A stretch of 64,000 bases of DNA, taken from positions 186,001-250,000 of the forward strand of contig JARCOQ010000067.1 of the NCBI GenBank assembly GCA_029207755.1, in the 5' to 3' direction. The DNA comes from Chamaea fasciata. Lineage: Eukaryota > Chordata > Aves > Passeriformes > Sylviidae. The notes below the pieces were generated by a model. That model was not told where the DNA came from. It did not search any database and saw only the letters and a list, made by a program, of their open reading frames with translations. The position numbers were made by a program, and so were the translations under genes. Below are positions 36,655-46,690 of this stretch, piece by piece (the first letter of the stretch is position 1; every line of letters begins with the position of its first letter).

Positions 36655-36990
36655 CAATCCTTCAGCCCCAGAATGGTTTGGGCTGGAAGGTTCAATCCCA
36701 TCACATCCCACCCCTGCCATGGGCAGGGACACCTCCCACCATCCCAGGGTGCTCCAACCTGGCCTTGCACAATTCCAGGGATCCAGGGGCAGCCACAGCT
36801 CCTCTGGGAATTCCGTCCCCACCCTCACAGGGAAGAATTCCTTCCATATATCTGAGCTAAATTTCCCCTCTTTCAGTTTGAACCCACTGTTCCTTGTGCT
36901 GGCACTGAAATTCCTGCTGAAAATTCCCTCTCCCTCTTCCCTGGAGCCCCTTCAGACCCCCTGGAAGGTGCTGGGAGGCAGGGAAGTTGC
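36655..36990 (-). mobile_element. CR1 LINE fragment, minus strand
   Basis: Begins with CCAGAATGGTTTGGGCTGGA, the reverse complement of the CR1 terminus, followed by reversed body words such as CAGCCACAGCTCCTCTGGGA and GAAGAATTCCTTCCATATAT. It runs toward the CCACTGTTCCTTGTGCTGGC segment, typical of the CR1 3' UTR. It lies tail to tail with the 36005-36517 copy. Confidence 0.85.
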
Positions 36991-37289
36991 TATTCGAGGC
37001 AGATCCTCCGCGTTTGATCCATCCCTCACAAATTTCGGCCGCACCTTGTGCTTTTGAGCCAGGCCTCGAGCGTTTAGGGGGATATTTATGGTCAGACAGC
37101 CCTCGTGCCCCTCATCCCTGTCCCCACCACCTCTTCCCAGCTTTCCCTTCGCTTCCCAGGAGGAAGCAGCGGGTTCCTCGAGGACACCCGGGCCTGTCAC
37201 ACGCTGCTCTTTTATTTTTCCACTCCTTGGATGAGAAAATCGCGAGGTTTTCAGTGCGGGGAGGATTTATTTGTGGTTACTTCAATCTC

Positions 37290-37310
37290 CCCCCCCCCCC
37301 CCCCCCCCTT
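37290..37310. repeat. C homopolymer (~20)
   Basis: About 20 consecutive C at the end of TCAATCTCCC. A similar C run of about 18 lies at 10051-10067. Confidence 0.9.
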
Positions 37311-37744
37311 TCTCCGCCCAAGTTGTTGCTATTAAAAAGAATAAATAATTCATGGAGTAGTTGTTCCCCCCATCAGGAATTCTGGCCGAGCCAGACCAGG
37401 AGTGCAGCAGGATCTGCAGGAATTCATTAATGGCCCATTCTGTGTTTCCTTTCCCCTTTAAAACCCCAGTGGAGTTACCTTGGTAATAATAAAGTGCACG
37501 ATTCCAGGAGGGAGGGAACAGGTTCTTATTTGGATTAAACGGATTTCTCCTCCTCCCCTCTTTTTTATTTTTTTTTACCCCTTTTTATTCCTGCCAATTT
37601 GAAAAAAAAAAAAAATTTGTTTAGGGGGGAAGGAAAAAAAAAATTATAAGCAAATGTTAATGCTGGAAAGGAGAAGAAAAAAAAAAAAAAAAGCACATTT
37701 TTTTCCAGGGAGGGGAGAAAATGCCTTTGGAAGTGTTCTATGCA

Positions 37745-38165
37745 AAGAGATGCCGGGGGGCACGATATATCAAAGAAAATATAATACACCCAGGTTAAAA
37801 CTAATGATTGCCATATAATTAGATGTGAAGCATTGTGCTATAAATGTGTATTCTTCAGCGTGCTGTGATTTTACTGTAAGAGAGAGAGAGAGAGAGAGAG
37901 AGAAAGAAAGACAGAAAAACACAGAACCCAGCAACATACTATAAAAAGCACTCTGTTGACTTTTCGGCTGTTTAGTATTCCTTGCCCGTACTCCCCCGGG
38001 AGTATGTAATTAGTGCTTTATGAAGAGTGCATTTAAAGCAGTTTAATATTCACCTCATTCAGTCTGAAACAATGTGATCACTGCTTAGACAAATCACTGC
38101 TCCTCACTGACATCCTCTGTCAGAACATTACCTCTGAAAAGACCTTTCAAGAGGCTCCCATGTTA
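37745..38165. other. AT-rich low-repeat block, candidate conserved non-coding element
   Basis: About 420 bases of complex sequence split by a (GA)12 run: GCCATATAATTAGATGTGAA, GTGCTATAAATGTGTATTC, TTGCCCGTACTCCCCCGGGA, GTATGTAATTAGTGCTTTAT, AAACAATGTGATCACTGC. Best candidate in the window by length and complexity. Confidence 0.48.
37879..37912. repeat. (GA)n microsatellite
   Basis: About 12 GA units followed by AAAGAAAG. Confidence 0.92.
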
Positions 38166-38283
38166 ATTAGTTGTCTGTCATGGATAAACAGAGCAGTGAG
38201 CAGAAGGGCTGCGCCAGGCCACAGACACACAGGGAAATACTGGGAATGCTGTGGGATTTTTTTTTTTCCCCTCCTTTTTCATC

Positions 38284-38302
38284 CTCTCTCTCTCTCTCTC
38301 CT

Positions 38303-38346
<44 letters not shown>
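38284..38346. repeat. (TC)n followed by an uninterrupted T42
   Basis: CTCTCTCT stretch, CTCC, then 42 consecutive T (38305-38346). Pure pyrimidine for about 60 bases. Confidence 0.95.
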
Positions 38347-38347
<1 letters not shown>

Positions 38348-38589
38348 TGAAAATTCCTGGCTTTCTCCCCCGGCTTCGTGGAGTTTGGCGTGGCCTGGAG
38401 TGGAGCCTGGGTTTTCCCGGGGTTGGGTGGAATCTTTGGGATGCTGAGCCAGGCTGGCAGTGCCACAGAGGTGCTGACAGATCCCAAACGGATCCAGGAG
38501 CATCCTCTGCTCTGCTTGGGCACCTGCTGAGCTGCCCTGCTGTGCCACGAAGTGGGAACATCCCAGGCAACATTCCAGTGCCACATCGA

Positions 38590-38850
38590 GTGCTATATCC
38601 CAGTGCCACATCCCAGTGTCCTGGCCCCTCATCCCAGTGCTGAATCCTGGTCCTGCATCCCAATATTGCATCCCGGCCCTGCATCCCAACCCTGCATCCC
38701 AACCCTGCATCCCAATATTGCATCCCAGCCCTGCATCCCAACCCTGGATCCCAATATTGCATCCCGGCCCTGCATCCCAACCCTGCATCCCAACCCTGGA
38801 TCCCAATATTGCATCCCAGCCCCAAATGTGGATCCCAGCCCCACATCCCC
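38590..38850. repeat. Minisatellite, ~13-bp unit (CCCTGCATCCCAA)
   Basis: About 20 units of CCCTGCATCCCAA with interspersed TATTGCATCCC variants. It generates the IGMQGWDAGLGC-type minus-strand open frame, which is not a gene. Confidence 0.93.
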
Positions 38851-40904
38851 TTTGTGCAGCCCGAAGCTGCTCTTTAGCCGTTCCAAGAGACTCTTCCCAC
38901 TTTCCATCGTGTGTCAAATGTTGGGTGACGGTGGTCGCCTCATCCCGCCTGCTCCTGGTTTTAATTTGTTGGGAAAATCCAGCAGCTTTGGGGCAGTGCT
39001 GTGCATCGCTCCGGCCCATCCAGCCCCATTCCTGCAGGATGCTCCCTCTGCCACCAGCCCTGGAGCTGGAATTCCTCCTTCCCTGTGAGCATCCCTGAGT
39101 CCTTCCTGTATCCCCCTGCGTGTTCCCGGTGTCCCCCGGAGGATCCGAGGTCCCAGGAGCTGCTCCCGGCTCTGCTCGTGGCTCCTCCAGACTCCACGGT
39201 GGGGATGGAAGGTTTGGAGCCACAGGAATTCCATCACCAGCCCCCCACCTGGCAGCTCCCAGGTTCTTGGGAGCCAAATCCAGCAATTCCAACCCTTCCG
39301 GTGGCCGAGGGAGCCGCGAGCTCCTCGCTGAGGTGTTTAACGGGCAGACAAGACCCAGCACCATCCTCTTTCCCTTTGGGAAGGAGCAGACAGGGAATGC
39401 GGCTCCCTCTGCACCTGGGAATGACAGCCAGGGAGTGAAACCTGGGCTGGGTTTGGGTGGGAGCCCCCCACACCCCATGAGGGGCTCCACATCCCATCCC
39501 GCAGCGGGAACACACGGAGCATCCCCACGGGACTCCTCCCTGAGCCTTCCCGGCCTCCAAGCACCCTCCAGCTCGGGTTTTTCCCCCCTTTTTCCCTCCC
39601 TTTTCCAGCAGTTTGTTTCCCTGGCTCTCTTAGTCACGAAGGTGAGGCCCTGACAGAGACACAGACATCAAAAACAAGAGGTGATGAAACGCAGGGAATA
39701 ATTAAGTTGCACTAAATCACCGGCCCCGGCGGAACGCTGCCAGGGAGCTCGGGAAAACTGGAGCACCACGGAGCCGAGTTGTTATTATTAATAATCACCA
39801 GCGCCCTCGTGAACAACAGCCTCTTTTGCACCAATTTTTTTTGGGAAGGGGTTGGAACGGGGAGAGAACCTCCAGCGTCGGAGGGCAGGCAGGAGGGCGA
39901 GGTCTGCTTCCCCTGCTGCATATCCCGGGATATTCCAGCCCGGATCCATCCTGGGGCTGCCGGCACGGTCCGGGCTGAGCCCAGAGCAAGTCTGCTCCCG
40001 CCACAGATCCTCCACGCAACCCCGGGCCTTACGTAAGGGCAGCTTTATCCTCCTTCCATCGGGGCCAGGCCTGCAGCTCCCGTTCCCAGTGTGTGGGTGA
40101 GCCGCTCGCCCCGGGCTGGGAATTGCACAGCTCCTGCACCTCTGCCTCGCTCCACGCATGCAAGCGGCTGCAATTCCCGATGGGCAGGCGATAGCAGGGC
40201 CAGGGCTGTCATTTGTAGGATTTTTAGGGTGTTTGGGATGTGTTTCCCTCGCGTCCCGCAGGGATTCGTCCTCGGGAATGCTCGGGAAGGGGTTGGTGGA
40301 TGTGCAGGATTTGCTGCCTCCGCTGGGGCTCAGTTTGGTCTCGGGATTTTTAAGGTGCAGCCGTCGCTGCTGGAGGTGCTGGTGGAAGGGATGCTCCAAC
40401 TCCCGAAAATCTGGGAATATCACTGAGGTTTTTTTTGAGGAGAGAAAAGAGATTTTCATGCAAAGATTCCTTCTCCAATGAACGCCGAGGCGGTGGCTTT
40501 ACCTCGTGCGGCTTTAGGGGCTGATCCCACTTGGCTCCATCCATGCAAGAGCCCAGACAGGTTCAGGGTTTTGGGCAGATTTCGGGTGCCACGTGGCCGT
40601 GGGTTTAACCTGAGCCCCAATTCCCACCGCCGTTCCCACCGGGTTTCATCAGGAAAACCATCCAGACCCGGTCAAAATCCTCCCCGGCGGGGTAAACCCG
40701 AGGGTGTCGAAATTGGGGAGAGCTGTAAATCTCATGCGTTTGTAAAACCTTTAAGCCTCCGTCTGCAAGGCGCAGGTAAAACCTTTAATTCCCTGACAAT
40801 GCCGAGCAAACTCCCAGTTAAATCCTCTAATTCCCGTGCACCGTAGCCCTGCGGATTCGCCCGTCTGCAGCCCAGGTCTCGTCTGCAGCGTCCACACTCC
40901 TTGA

Positions 40905-41152
40905 GTGTGGAAAAATCCCCCCAAAAATTGCTGTGCCCCATGTTCTGGTGATGGAATAATCCTCCCAAAATTGCTGTGCCCAAGATTCTGGAAAATTCCC
41001 CAAATTTGGTGTGCCCCATGTTCTGGTGCTGGAAAACTCCCCAAAAATTGCTGTGCCCAAGGTTCTGGTGCTGGAAAATTCCCCAAAAATTGCTGTGCCC
41101 AAGGTTCTGGTGCTGGAAAATTCCCCAAAAATTGCTGTGCCCAAGGTTCTAG
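40905..41152. repeat. Minisatellite, 42-bp unit, ~6 copies
   Basis: Last copies are perfect 42-mers (41061, 41103): GGTTCTGGTGCTGGAAAATT then CCCCAAAAATTGCTGTGCCC. Earlier copies vary in length. The period is 14 codons; plus-strand frames read LVLENSPKIAVPKV repeats and minus-strand frames read NFPAPEPWAQQFLG repeats. Confidence 0.95.
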
Positions 41153-41983
41153 GGTTTTTACTCTGTTGCTCAAAACCTCTGAAATGCTTTTGCAACTCTT
41201 AAAATTAGGAATAACGACGGATCCTGCATCCCTGCAGTGGCCGGGGCCTGCCCTGAGATCACGAGATGCAGGAGGATGGGGAAAAGCTGCAAATTTGGGG
41301 TTCCAACCCTCCTGAAAGGCACTGGATGTGACACCTGTGAACCATCCCATCGCTGCTCCAGCTGCTGACAGAGTTTCCCTCCCCCGATCCAACCGGATCC
41401 GATCCCGGGGCGACAGGGACAGGGCGCAGCTGAGGGGCCCCATCCAGGTGGAGGGGGACGCTGAGGAGCCCGACGGGTTTGGGAGCTCCTGAGCCCCGTG
41501 ATGACAGCCAGGCTGGGATTGGGATCGCTCCTGCCGCTGGCAGGACGTTTCCCAACCCGGAGGAATCTGTACAAACGACCACCCTTTCTTAGGCAATGTT
41601 CCTGACTCAAGATCCCATCCCAAATCAGCGGGAGATGGATCTCTGCTGCCTCTTGCAACACGACTCCATCCGAACTGGTTTTCCCATCAATCCCTCTTCC
41701 AGTGATTTTTTTTTCCCCCATTTTTTTTTTTTTTTTAAATTGGGTCTTTTATGACACAGTTCCTGAGGCAGGAGGGAAGGGGATGATTTCTCTTGGAACT
41801 GGGCAGGTGACACACAGGGAAGGATTGTCCAGCAGCCTCTTTTTTAATATTAGCGGCCCAAATATCGACCTGGAGCAAACCAGGAGGATGATGCCGTGTC
41901 CATCCCCTTGGATTTACAGCTGATTCCTAAAGGGTGAATATTTTTAGAGAGCAGTGAGGAGTTGCTGATTTATTTCAATGCCC

Positions 41984-42125
41984 AGCAAATTGTAGAATTG
42001 TGGAATATCCTGAGCTGGAAGGGACCCCACAAGGATCAGAACGATCCCAGTGGGCTAAAACCTCTTGATTACATATCCCAAACATATATGGAATCATCCG
42101 TTGTCATCTCCACCTGGTTCAACCC
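41984..42125 (-). mobile_element. CR1 LINE 3' remnant, minus strand
   Basis: TGTAGAATTGTGGAATATCC, GAGCTGGAAGGGACCCCACA and AGGATCAGAACGATCC match the reversed CR1 terminus (catagaat...tgagttggaagggaccc). About 140 bases are recognisable. Confidence 0.78.
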
Positions 42126-42239
42126 ACTCAACAAATTAATTTTGGGGGTCTTGGGCACAGCCCGCCGCCGCCTCACCTGGGTCCTGCCAGGTCCTGCGCC
42201 AGGTCCTGGCAGCTGAAGGGTTACTCAGCCCCATCTGCT

Positions 42240-42432
42240 CGGCTCCCCATTTCACAAGGGCGGGTTTGGAGTTTTACTACAAGTTTCAGACAATGAAGGT
42301 GTGTCTGCGCTCCGAGCCTCGTTTGCCCGTTGTGTAGGCGTCGGGTTCAGCGCCGTCTTGTCAACACTTGAATATGTTGAGCATCACTCACGGGGCATTC
42401 TGTAAGAAACCTATTAAGTTAATTACCGAGGC

Positions 42433-42435
<3 letters not shown>
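42240..42435. other. Low-repeat block, candidate conserved non-coding element
   Basis: Contains TTTACTACAAGTTTCAGACA, CAACACTTGAATATGTTGAG, ATTCTGTAAGAAACCTATTA and AGTTAATTACC, between a CR1 remnant and a (TG)n(AG)n run. Confidence 0.38.
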
Positions 42436-42465
<30 letters not shown>

Positions 42466-42486
42466 GAGAGAGAGAGAGAGAGAGCG
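42433..42486. repeat. Compound (TG)n(AG)n microsatellite
   Basis: TGTGTGTGTGTGTG then about 17 AG units with one GGG interruption, ending GCGTGTGTG. Confidence 0.95.
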
Positions 42487-42884
42487 TGTGTGCTGCTCCT
42501 GTAAAAAATTTGGCTTTCTTTTCGTTGCAAGACACTTGTGATGCAAGCCCCGGGCTCTCGGTGTGATGACATCTCGTCTGCTGCTGTAACTGAGCCGGGG
42601 CTCGGGCGAGCTGCCTGCCAGGGAGGGGGGTGAGGGGGGGTCAAAGGAGGACCCCCCCCAACTCGTCCTGCCTTGGGGACACCCACCCCAACACAGGGAC
42701 CTGCTGCAGTGTCCCCGGGTACAGCCCCGGGGTGGGGGGATTGGGGTGTAAATCCGAAATCTGTGGGGTTTGAGCTGGGAGCAGCGTGGGGGGAGTTGGA
42801 GCATCTCGGTGGGGAAGAGCAGCTCCTGTTGACGTTTCTTTTTAAGTTTCTGGGGTTTTTTTTTTTTTACGTTTCTGCTCCATC

Positions 42885-43045
42885 CAGATTCCTGGGGAAA
42901 CGCGGGATTGGGTTGGAAGGGGTCTTAAAACTCCTCTCGTTCCATTCCACCAGAGCAGGGTGTTCCAAAGCCCAGCCTGGCCTTGGACACTTCCAAGGAT
43001 GTGGCAGCCACAGCTCCTCTGGGAGACCCCTTGAAAGGGGGCAGG
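42885..43045 (-). mobile_element. CR1 LINE remnant, minus strand
   Basis: GGGTTGGAAGGGGTCTTAAA, CTCGTTCCATTCCACCAGAG, CAGGGTGTTCCAAAGCCCAG and GGCAGCCACAGCTCCTCTGG match the reversed CR1 3' end. Confidence 0.8.
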
Positions 43046-43717
43046 GAAAAGACCTCTGATCTTTATATTTGCACCACCACCCTCAAGTGCCCCCAAAATA
43101 ATCAAGGCTGGGGTTGGCAGCTATTTTGGGACTCTGGGAGGTCCAAGCATGGTTTGGGAAGGGGATGGAGCCAGAAAGAGGGTCCATGGTGGGGACACCC
43201 CTCGTGTTTCTCCTCTCCCTGCTTCCCACCAGCCTCTCCAGCGCCTTTCCACCCCCCGTGGGGAGGGAATTCCGGTCGTCCTGGAGGGGATCAGGGCTGT
43301 TGGAGCGATGCTGGAACTCCGTGAGGAGCAGCACGTGCTGCCCCAGCCCCGGCCATCCCTTCCCAGTTTTTTTCCCCACACCCCTTTCCCAGCCCGGCTG
43401 GAACGGGGCCACTTCGCCGCCCCCCAAAATCTGTTTAAAAACAAACGGAGTTTTTCCCTCTCCGGAGCCCGAGCCAGGGCAGGGAGCGGGGCGAGCGCTG
43501 CCCTCCCGGCTCCCGAGGTGGTGGTTTGCTGGTTTTTTGGGGTGGTTTTTTTTTTTGGAGGAGGCATTGCACAAACAGCCCCCGGCGCTTGCACGCGCCC
43601 CAGGTAGGGCGGCTCAGCCCCCCTCCTTCCAGCATCCCACGGGAGCCTGGATCCGGTGGACTTTTATGGAAGAAAGGGAAGTCCACGGCACCTCCGGAGC
43701 GCCTTTTGGCAGGCGAG

Positions 43718-43738
43718 CAGCAGCAGCAGCAGCAGCGC
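43718..43738. repeat. (GCA)n trinucleotide, ~7 copies
   Basis: AGCAGCAGCAGCAGCAGC within CpG-rich sequence; it stays open in all frames. Confidence 0.9.
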
Positions 43739-43872
43739 TGCCGTTAACCCCTCGTCCTCCTCCTGCTCCCGCGGTTTCGTTTTTTCAGGGGGGGGTGGTC
43801 AGCGGCTCCTCTGCGGTTCTGCCAAGAACCCAAGGGCCGTGGGATGCTCAGCAGCCAAAAAACCTCCTTTTT

Positions 43873-43873
43873 A

Positions 43874-43905
<32 letters not shown>

Positions 43906-43920
43906 AAAAAGAAAAAAAGA
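43873..43920 (+). repeat. A-rich tract
   Basis: About 48 bases of A interrupted by single Gs. A further A18-20 lies at 44037-44056 and a GAAAAA-rich tract at 44310-44375. Confidence 0.92.
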
Positions 43921-44099
43921 TGCATTTGGCTCCTCTTCATCATCCAAATCGATGCAGCGCGTTCCTGAGCATCCCATCCTCCCCCAGCACCCCCTCCCCG
44001 AGCAAAAACCCGCCAGGCAGGAGGGAAAAGCGAGGGAAAAAAAAAAAAAAAAAAAACAACTTGTTGCTGCTCCAAAGAGTTTCCGGCTGGGGTTTCTCC

Positions 44100-44300
44100 C
44101 GTCCCAAAGGGCAGCTCTGGACTCTCCCTCCGAGCGCGGCCAATTCCAGCCGTCAGGAAGCGGCCTGGGGGGGGGGTTTTGGGGGGAGCCGAGCGAGGCC
44201 GAGCCCGCGGCCGCCCGGATGCGCTGGCGGCGGCCGGGACAGCGCGGTCCCCTCCCGGCCGGGGCTGTCGTCATCGGGGGCGAAAGGGAGAATTTTTTGG
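44100..44300. promoter_or_regulatory. CpG-island-like segment with a CCAAT word
   Basis: CGAGCGCGGCCAATTCCAGC, then CCGAGCGAGGCCGAGCCCGC and GGATGCGCTGGCGGCGGCCG. It is bounded by A-rich and GAAAA-rich purine tracts. It could be an orphan promoter or enhancer. Confidence 0.4.
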
Positions 44301-44849
44301 GCCAGCGGAAGGAAGGAAAAAGAAAAAAGAAAAAGAAAAAGAAAAAAAAGTTAAGAAGAAGAAGAAAAAAAACCAAGCCCAGAGGAATAAATGAGCCCCC
44401 CCAAGCCCGAGCTCCCGCTCCCATCAGATTAGGGAAGCCGAAATAGCCAAGTTGGCCCAGAGCGGGAGCAGGACTGGCACGCGCGGGCTTTGATCCACCC
44501 CCGCGCCCGGGAAGGTGCCTGGGACGGGGATCAGACACCCCAGGGAGGAGGAATTTGCAGGGGAGGATTTTTGTGGTGTGTGCGAGCACCCCCCGAGCCC
44601 CGGCAGCCCCCGCAGGCCGGCGGTGGGGTGCGGTTTGGTGTCCAGGTGGGGTCTGGGGGAGGGATGGGCTCAGCGTCCCACCCCAAATCCCATCGGGATC
44701 TGTCCGTGCTCGTGGTTGGGTGCAACACCCCAAATCACCCCAACACGGCCAGAAAGTGCAGGGAGGGGATTCTTCCCCCTCTGCCCCACTCTGGGGACAC
44801 CCCACCTGCAGCTCGGGGTCCCCAAACACCACAAGGACACGGAGCTGCT

Positions 44850-45265
44850 GGAATGAGCCCAGAGGAGAACACGGAGCTGCTCCCAGGGCTGGAGCCCCTC
44901 TGGATTCTGGGAGAGCTGGGAATGTTCCCCTGGAGAAGGGAAAGGCTCCAGGGAGAGCTCAGAGCTCCTTCTAGGCCCTAAAGGGGCTCCAGGAGAGCTG
45001 GAGAGGGACTGGGGACAAGGGATGGAGGGACAGGACCCAGGGAATGGCTTCCCACTGCCAGAGGGCAGGGATGGATGGGATATTGAGAAGGAATTCCTGG
45101 CTGGGATGGAGTTTCCAGAGGAGCTGTGGCTGCCCCTGGATCCCTGGCAGTGCCCGAGGCCAGGTTGGAGCACCCTGGGACACTAGGAGGTGTCCCTGCC
45201 CATGACAGGGGTGGCACTGGGTGGGATTTAAACCCCTTCCCACCCAAACCATTCCATGATTCCAG
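44850..45265 (+). mobile_element. CR1 LINE 3' fragment, near copy of 19340-19735
   Basis: Carries the same ordered words as the 19.3-kb copy (GAGAGGGACTGGGGACAAGG, GGAATGGCTTCCCACTGCCA, GGAATTCCTGGCTGGGATGG). It also has a better preserved end, CCCTTCCCACCCAAACCATT then CCATGATTCC. Confidence 0.9.
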
Positions 45266-46502
45266 CCTGACTGTGCCACGCAGAGGGATGGGTGGGTGGT
45301 TCCGAGGTGAGGGCTCGAGGCCCAGGTGGCCCACGGCCGTGGTTATTGCTGGTGACCACAGCCTGGATGGTGGCAGCGCCGGGAATGTCCCAACCACCAA
45401 AGGGAATTGTCCCGGTCCCCAAAGGCCACACAGCAGCGGATCCTCTCCAGGGATGCATCCCAAGGGAAGGTTCCAGTGCAGGCTCCACTCTCATCCGTGC
45501 AGAATTCAGGCTACGGGCCTTTAAATGAGTGAATTAGGCAAAATTTGGTGTTTCTCCAAGAATTCTCCGGAAATCTGCTGCTGGAAAAGCAAACTCATCT
45601 TAAAGCTACACGCACACGCAGGGCGAGCAAGTTTTCCAGTCCCAGGGATTGGGATGGAAAAGACTTTTCCAGTCCTACTCAGTCCTTGTTTCAGGCTTGT
45701 TCCTCCTGCTGGAATCTCAGGGATTCTTTGTGGGAACCTCTTGCAGTTCACCTTTCCTGGGAGCTCTTGTGGAATTTTGGGGATGTCCCATCAGAGCTGG
45801 GGGAGCACCGAGGGATCCCAGATCCATGGGAGGGGGGGACGACGGGAGACCCAGGTGGAGCTCCTGGCCAGGTCTGGGCTGGTGACAAAGCCCAGGGCAG
45901 CAAACACAGGCGTGGTCTGGGAAAAAATGGGTGTCGCAAGCGGCGTTTGAGCGGTGCCACCGTCACAGCGAGGGGCACAAAGCGCCCTTCTCCTCGTGCC
46001 TCAGCCATCCTCATCCTCCTGCTCCCCCACGTCCACAACCACTCCCCACCCCAGCAGAGCAGCATCGCACCGAGGAGGCTGAGGATGCTCCAGAGGGTTC
46101 CTGGCTGGATCCTGAGCTGGACAAATCCCAGCCCAGCCCTCCCCTGGCCGGGCCAGCCCCGGGCCAGTGGGTCAGGGTGATTCATCCAGCAGCCAGCTCC
46201 GCCGGGAGCTCGCCCGGAATTGCGACACCGTGGGGCTGTTAAAGGCAGCCAGAGCCGAGCCCGGCATCCAGGCAGCTTCCTAACACACCCCTGGGGTTGC
46301 TATCAACATCCCTGTTGTTCTTAGCAATCGCATCCATCATTTATCATCGCGGCTTTACAGCAGAGGCCCAGGGGCCGCGAGCCGGGGTGTGACGGCGCAG
46401 GACGGGATTGCGGCGCTCCCCAAAAGGGGTTTTGGGGTGCAGCCACCCCCCAAATTCACCAGGGTCCAGAGCACGGCAAGCAGGGAGTGCACAGCCCTCT
46501 CC

Positions 46503-46690
46503 ACAAGCTGGTGCAACCATCGTTTTATCCAACTGTCATTTCATTCCACCATCATTTGTTCAACCTTCATTGTATCCAACTTTGATTTCATTCCACCGTC
46601 GTTTTATTCAGCCGTCGTTTGTTCAACCTTCATTTTATTCGACTTTGATTTTATTCAACTTTGATTTTATTCAACCTCCATCTTTACTCA
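46503..46690. repeat. Degenerate tandem repeat, ~15-17-bp words (TTCATTTTATTCAAC)
   Basis: Words such as TTTATCCAACTGTC, TTTCATTCCACC, TTTGTTCAACC and TTTTATTCAACTTTGA recur about 11 times. Confidence 0.85.

Noticed and set aside
35682..36770. 362-codon minus-strand frame considered as CR1 reverse transcriptase
   Set aside because: It runs antisense through CR1 3' sequence; no reverse-transcriptase or endonuclease motif is present.
38279..39637. 452-codon minus-strand open frame, longest in the window
   Set aside because: It crosses the T42 homopolymer (read as poly-Lys) and the 13-bp satellite, with no known domain; a compositional artefact.
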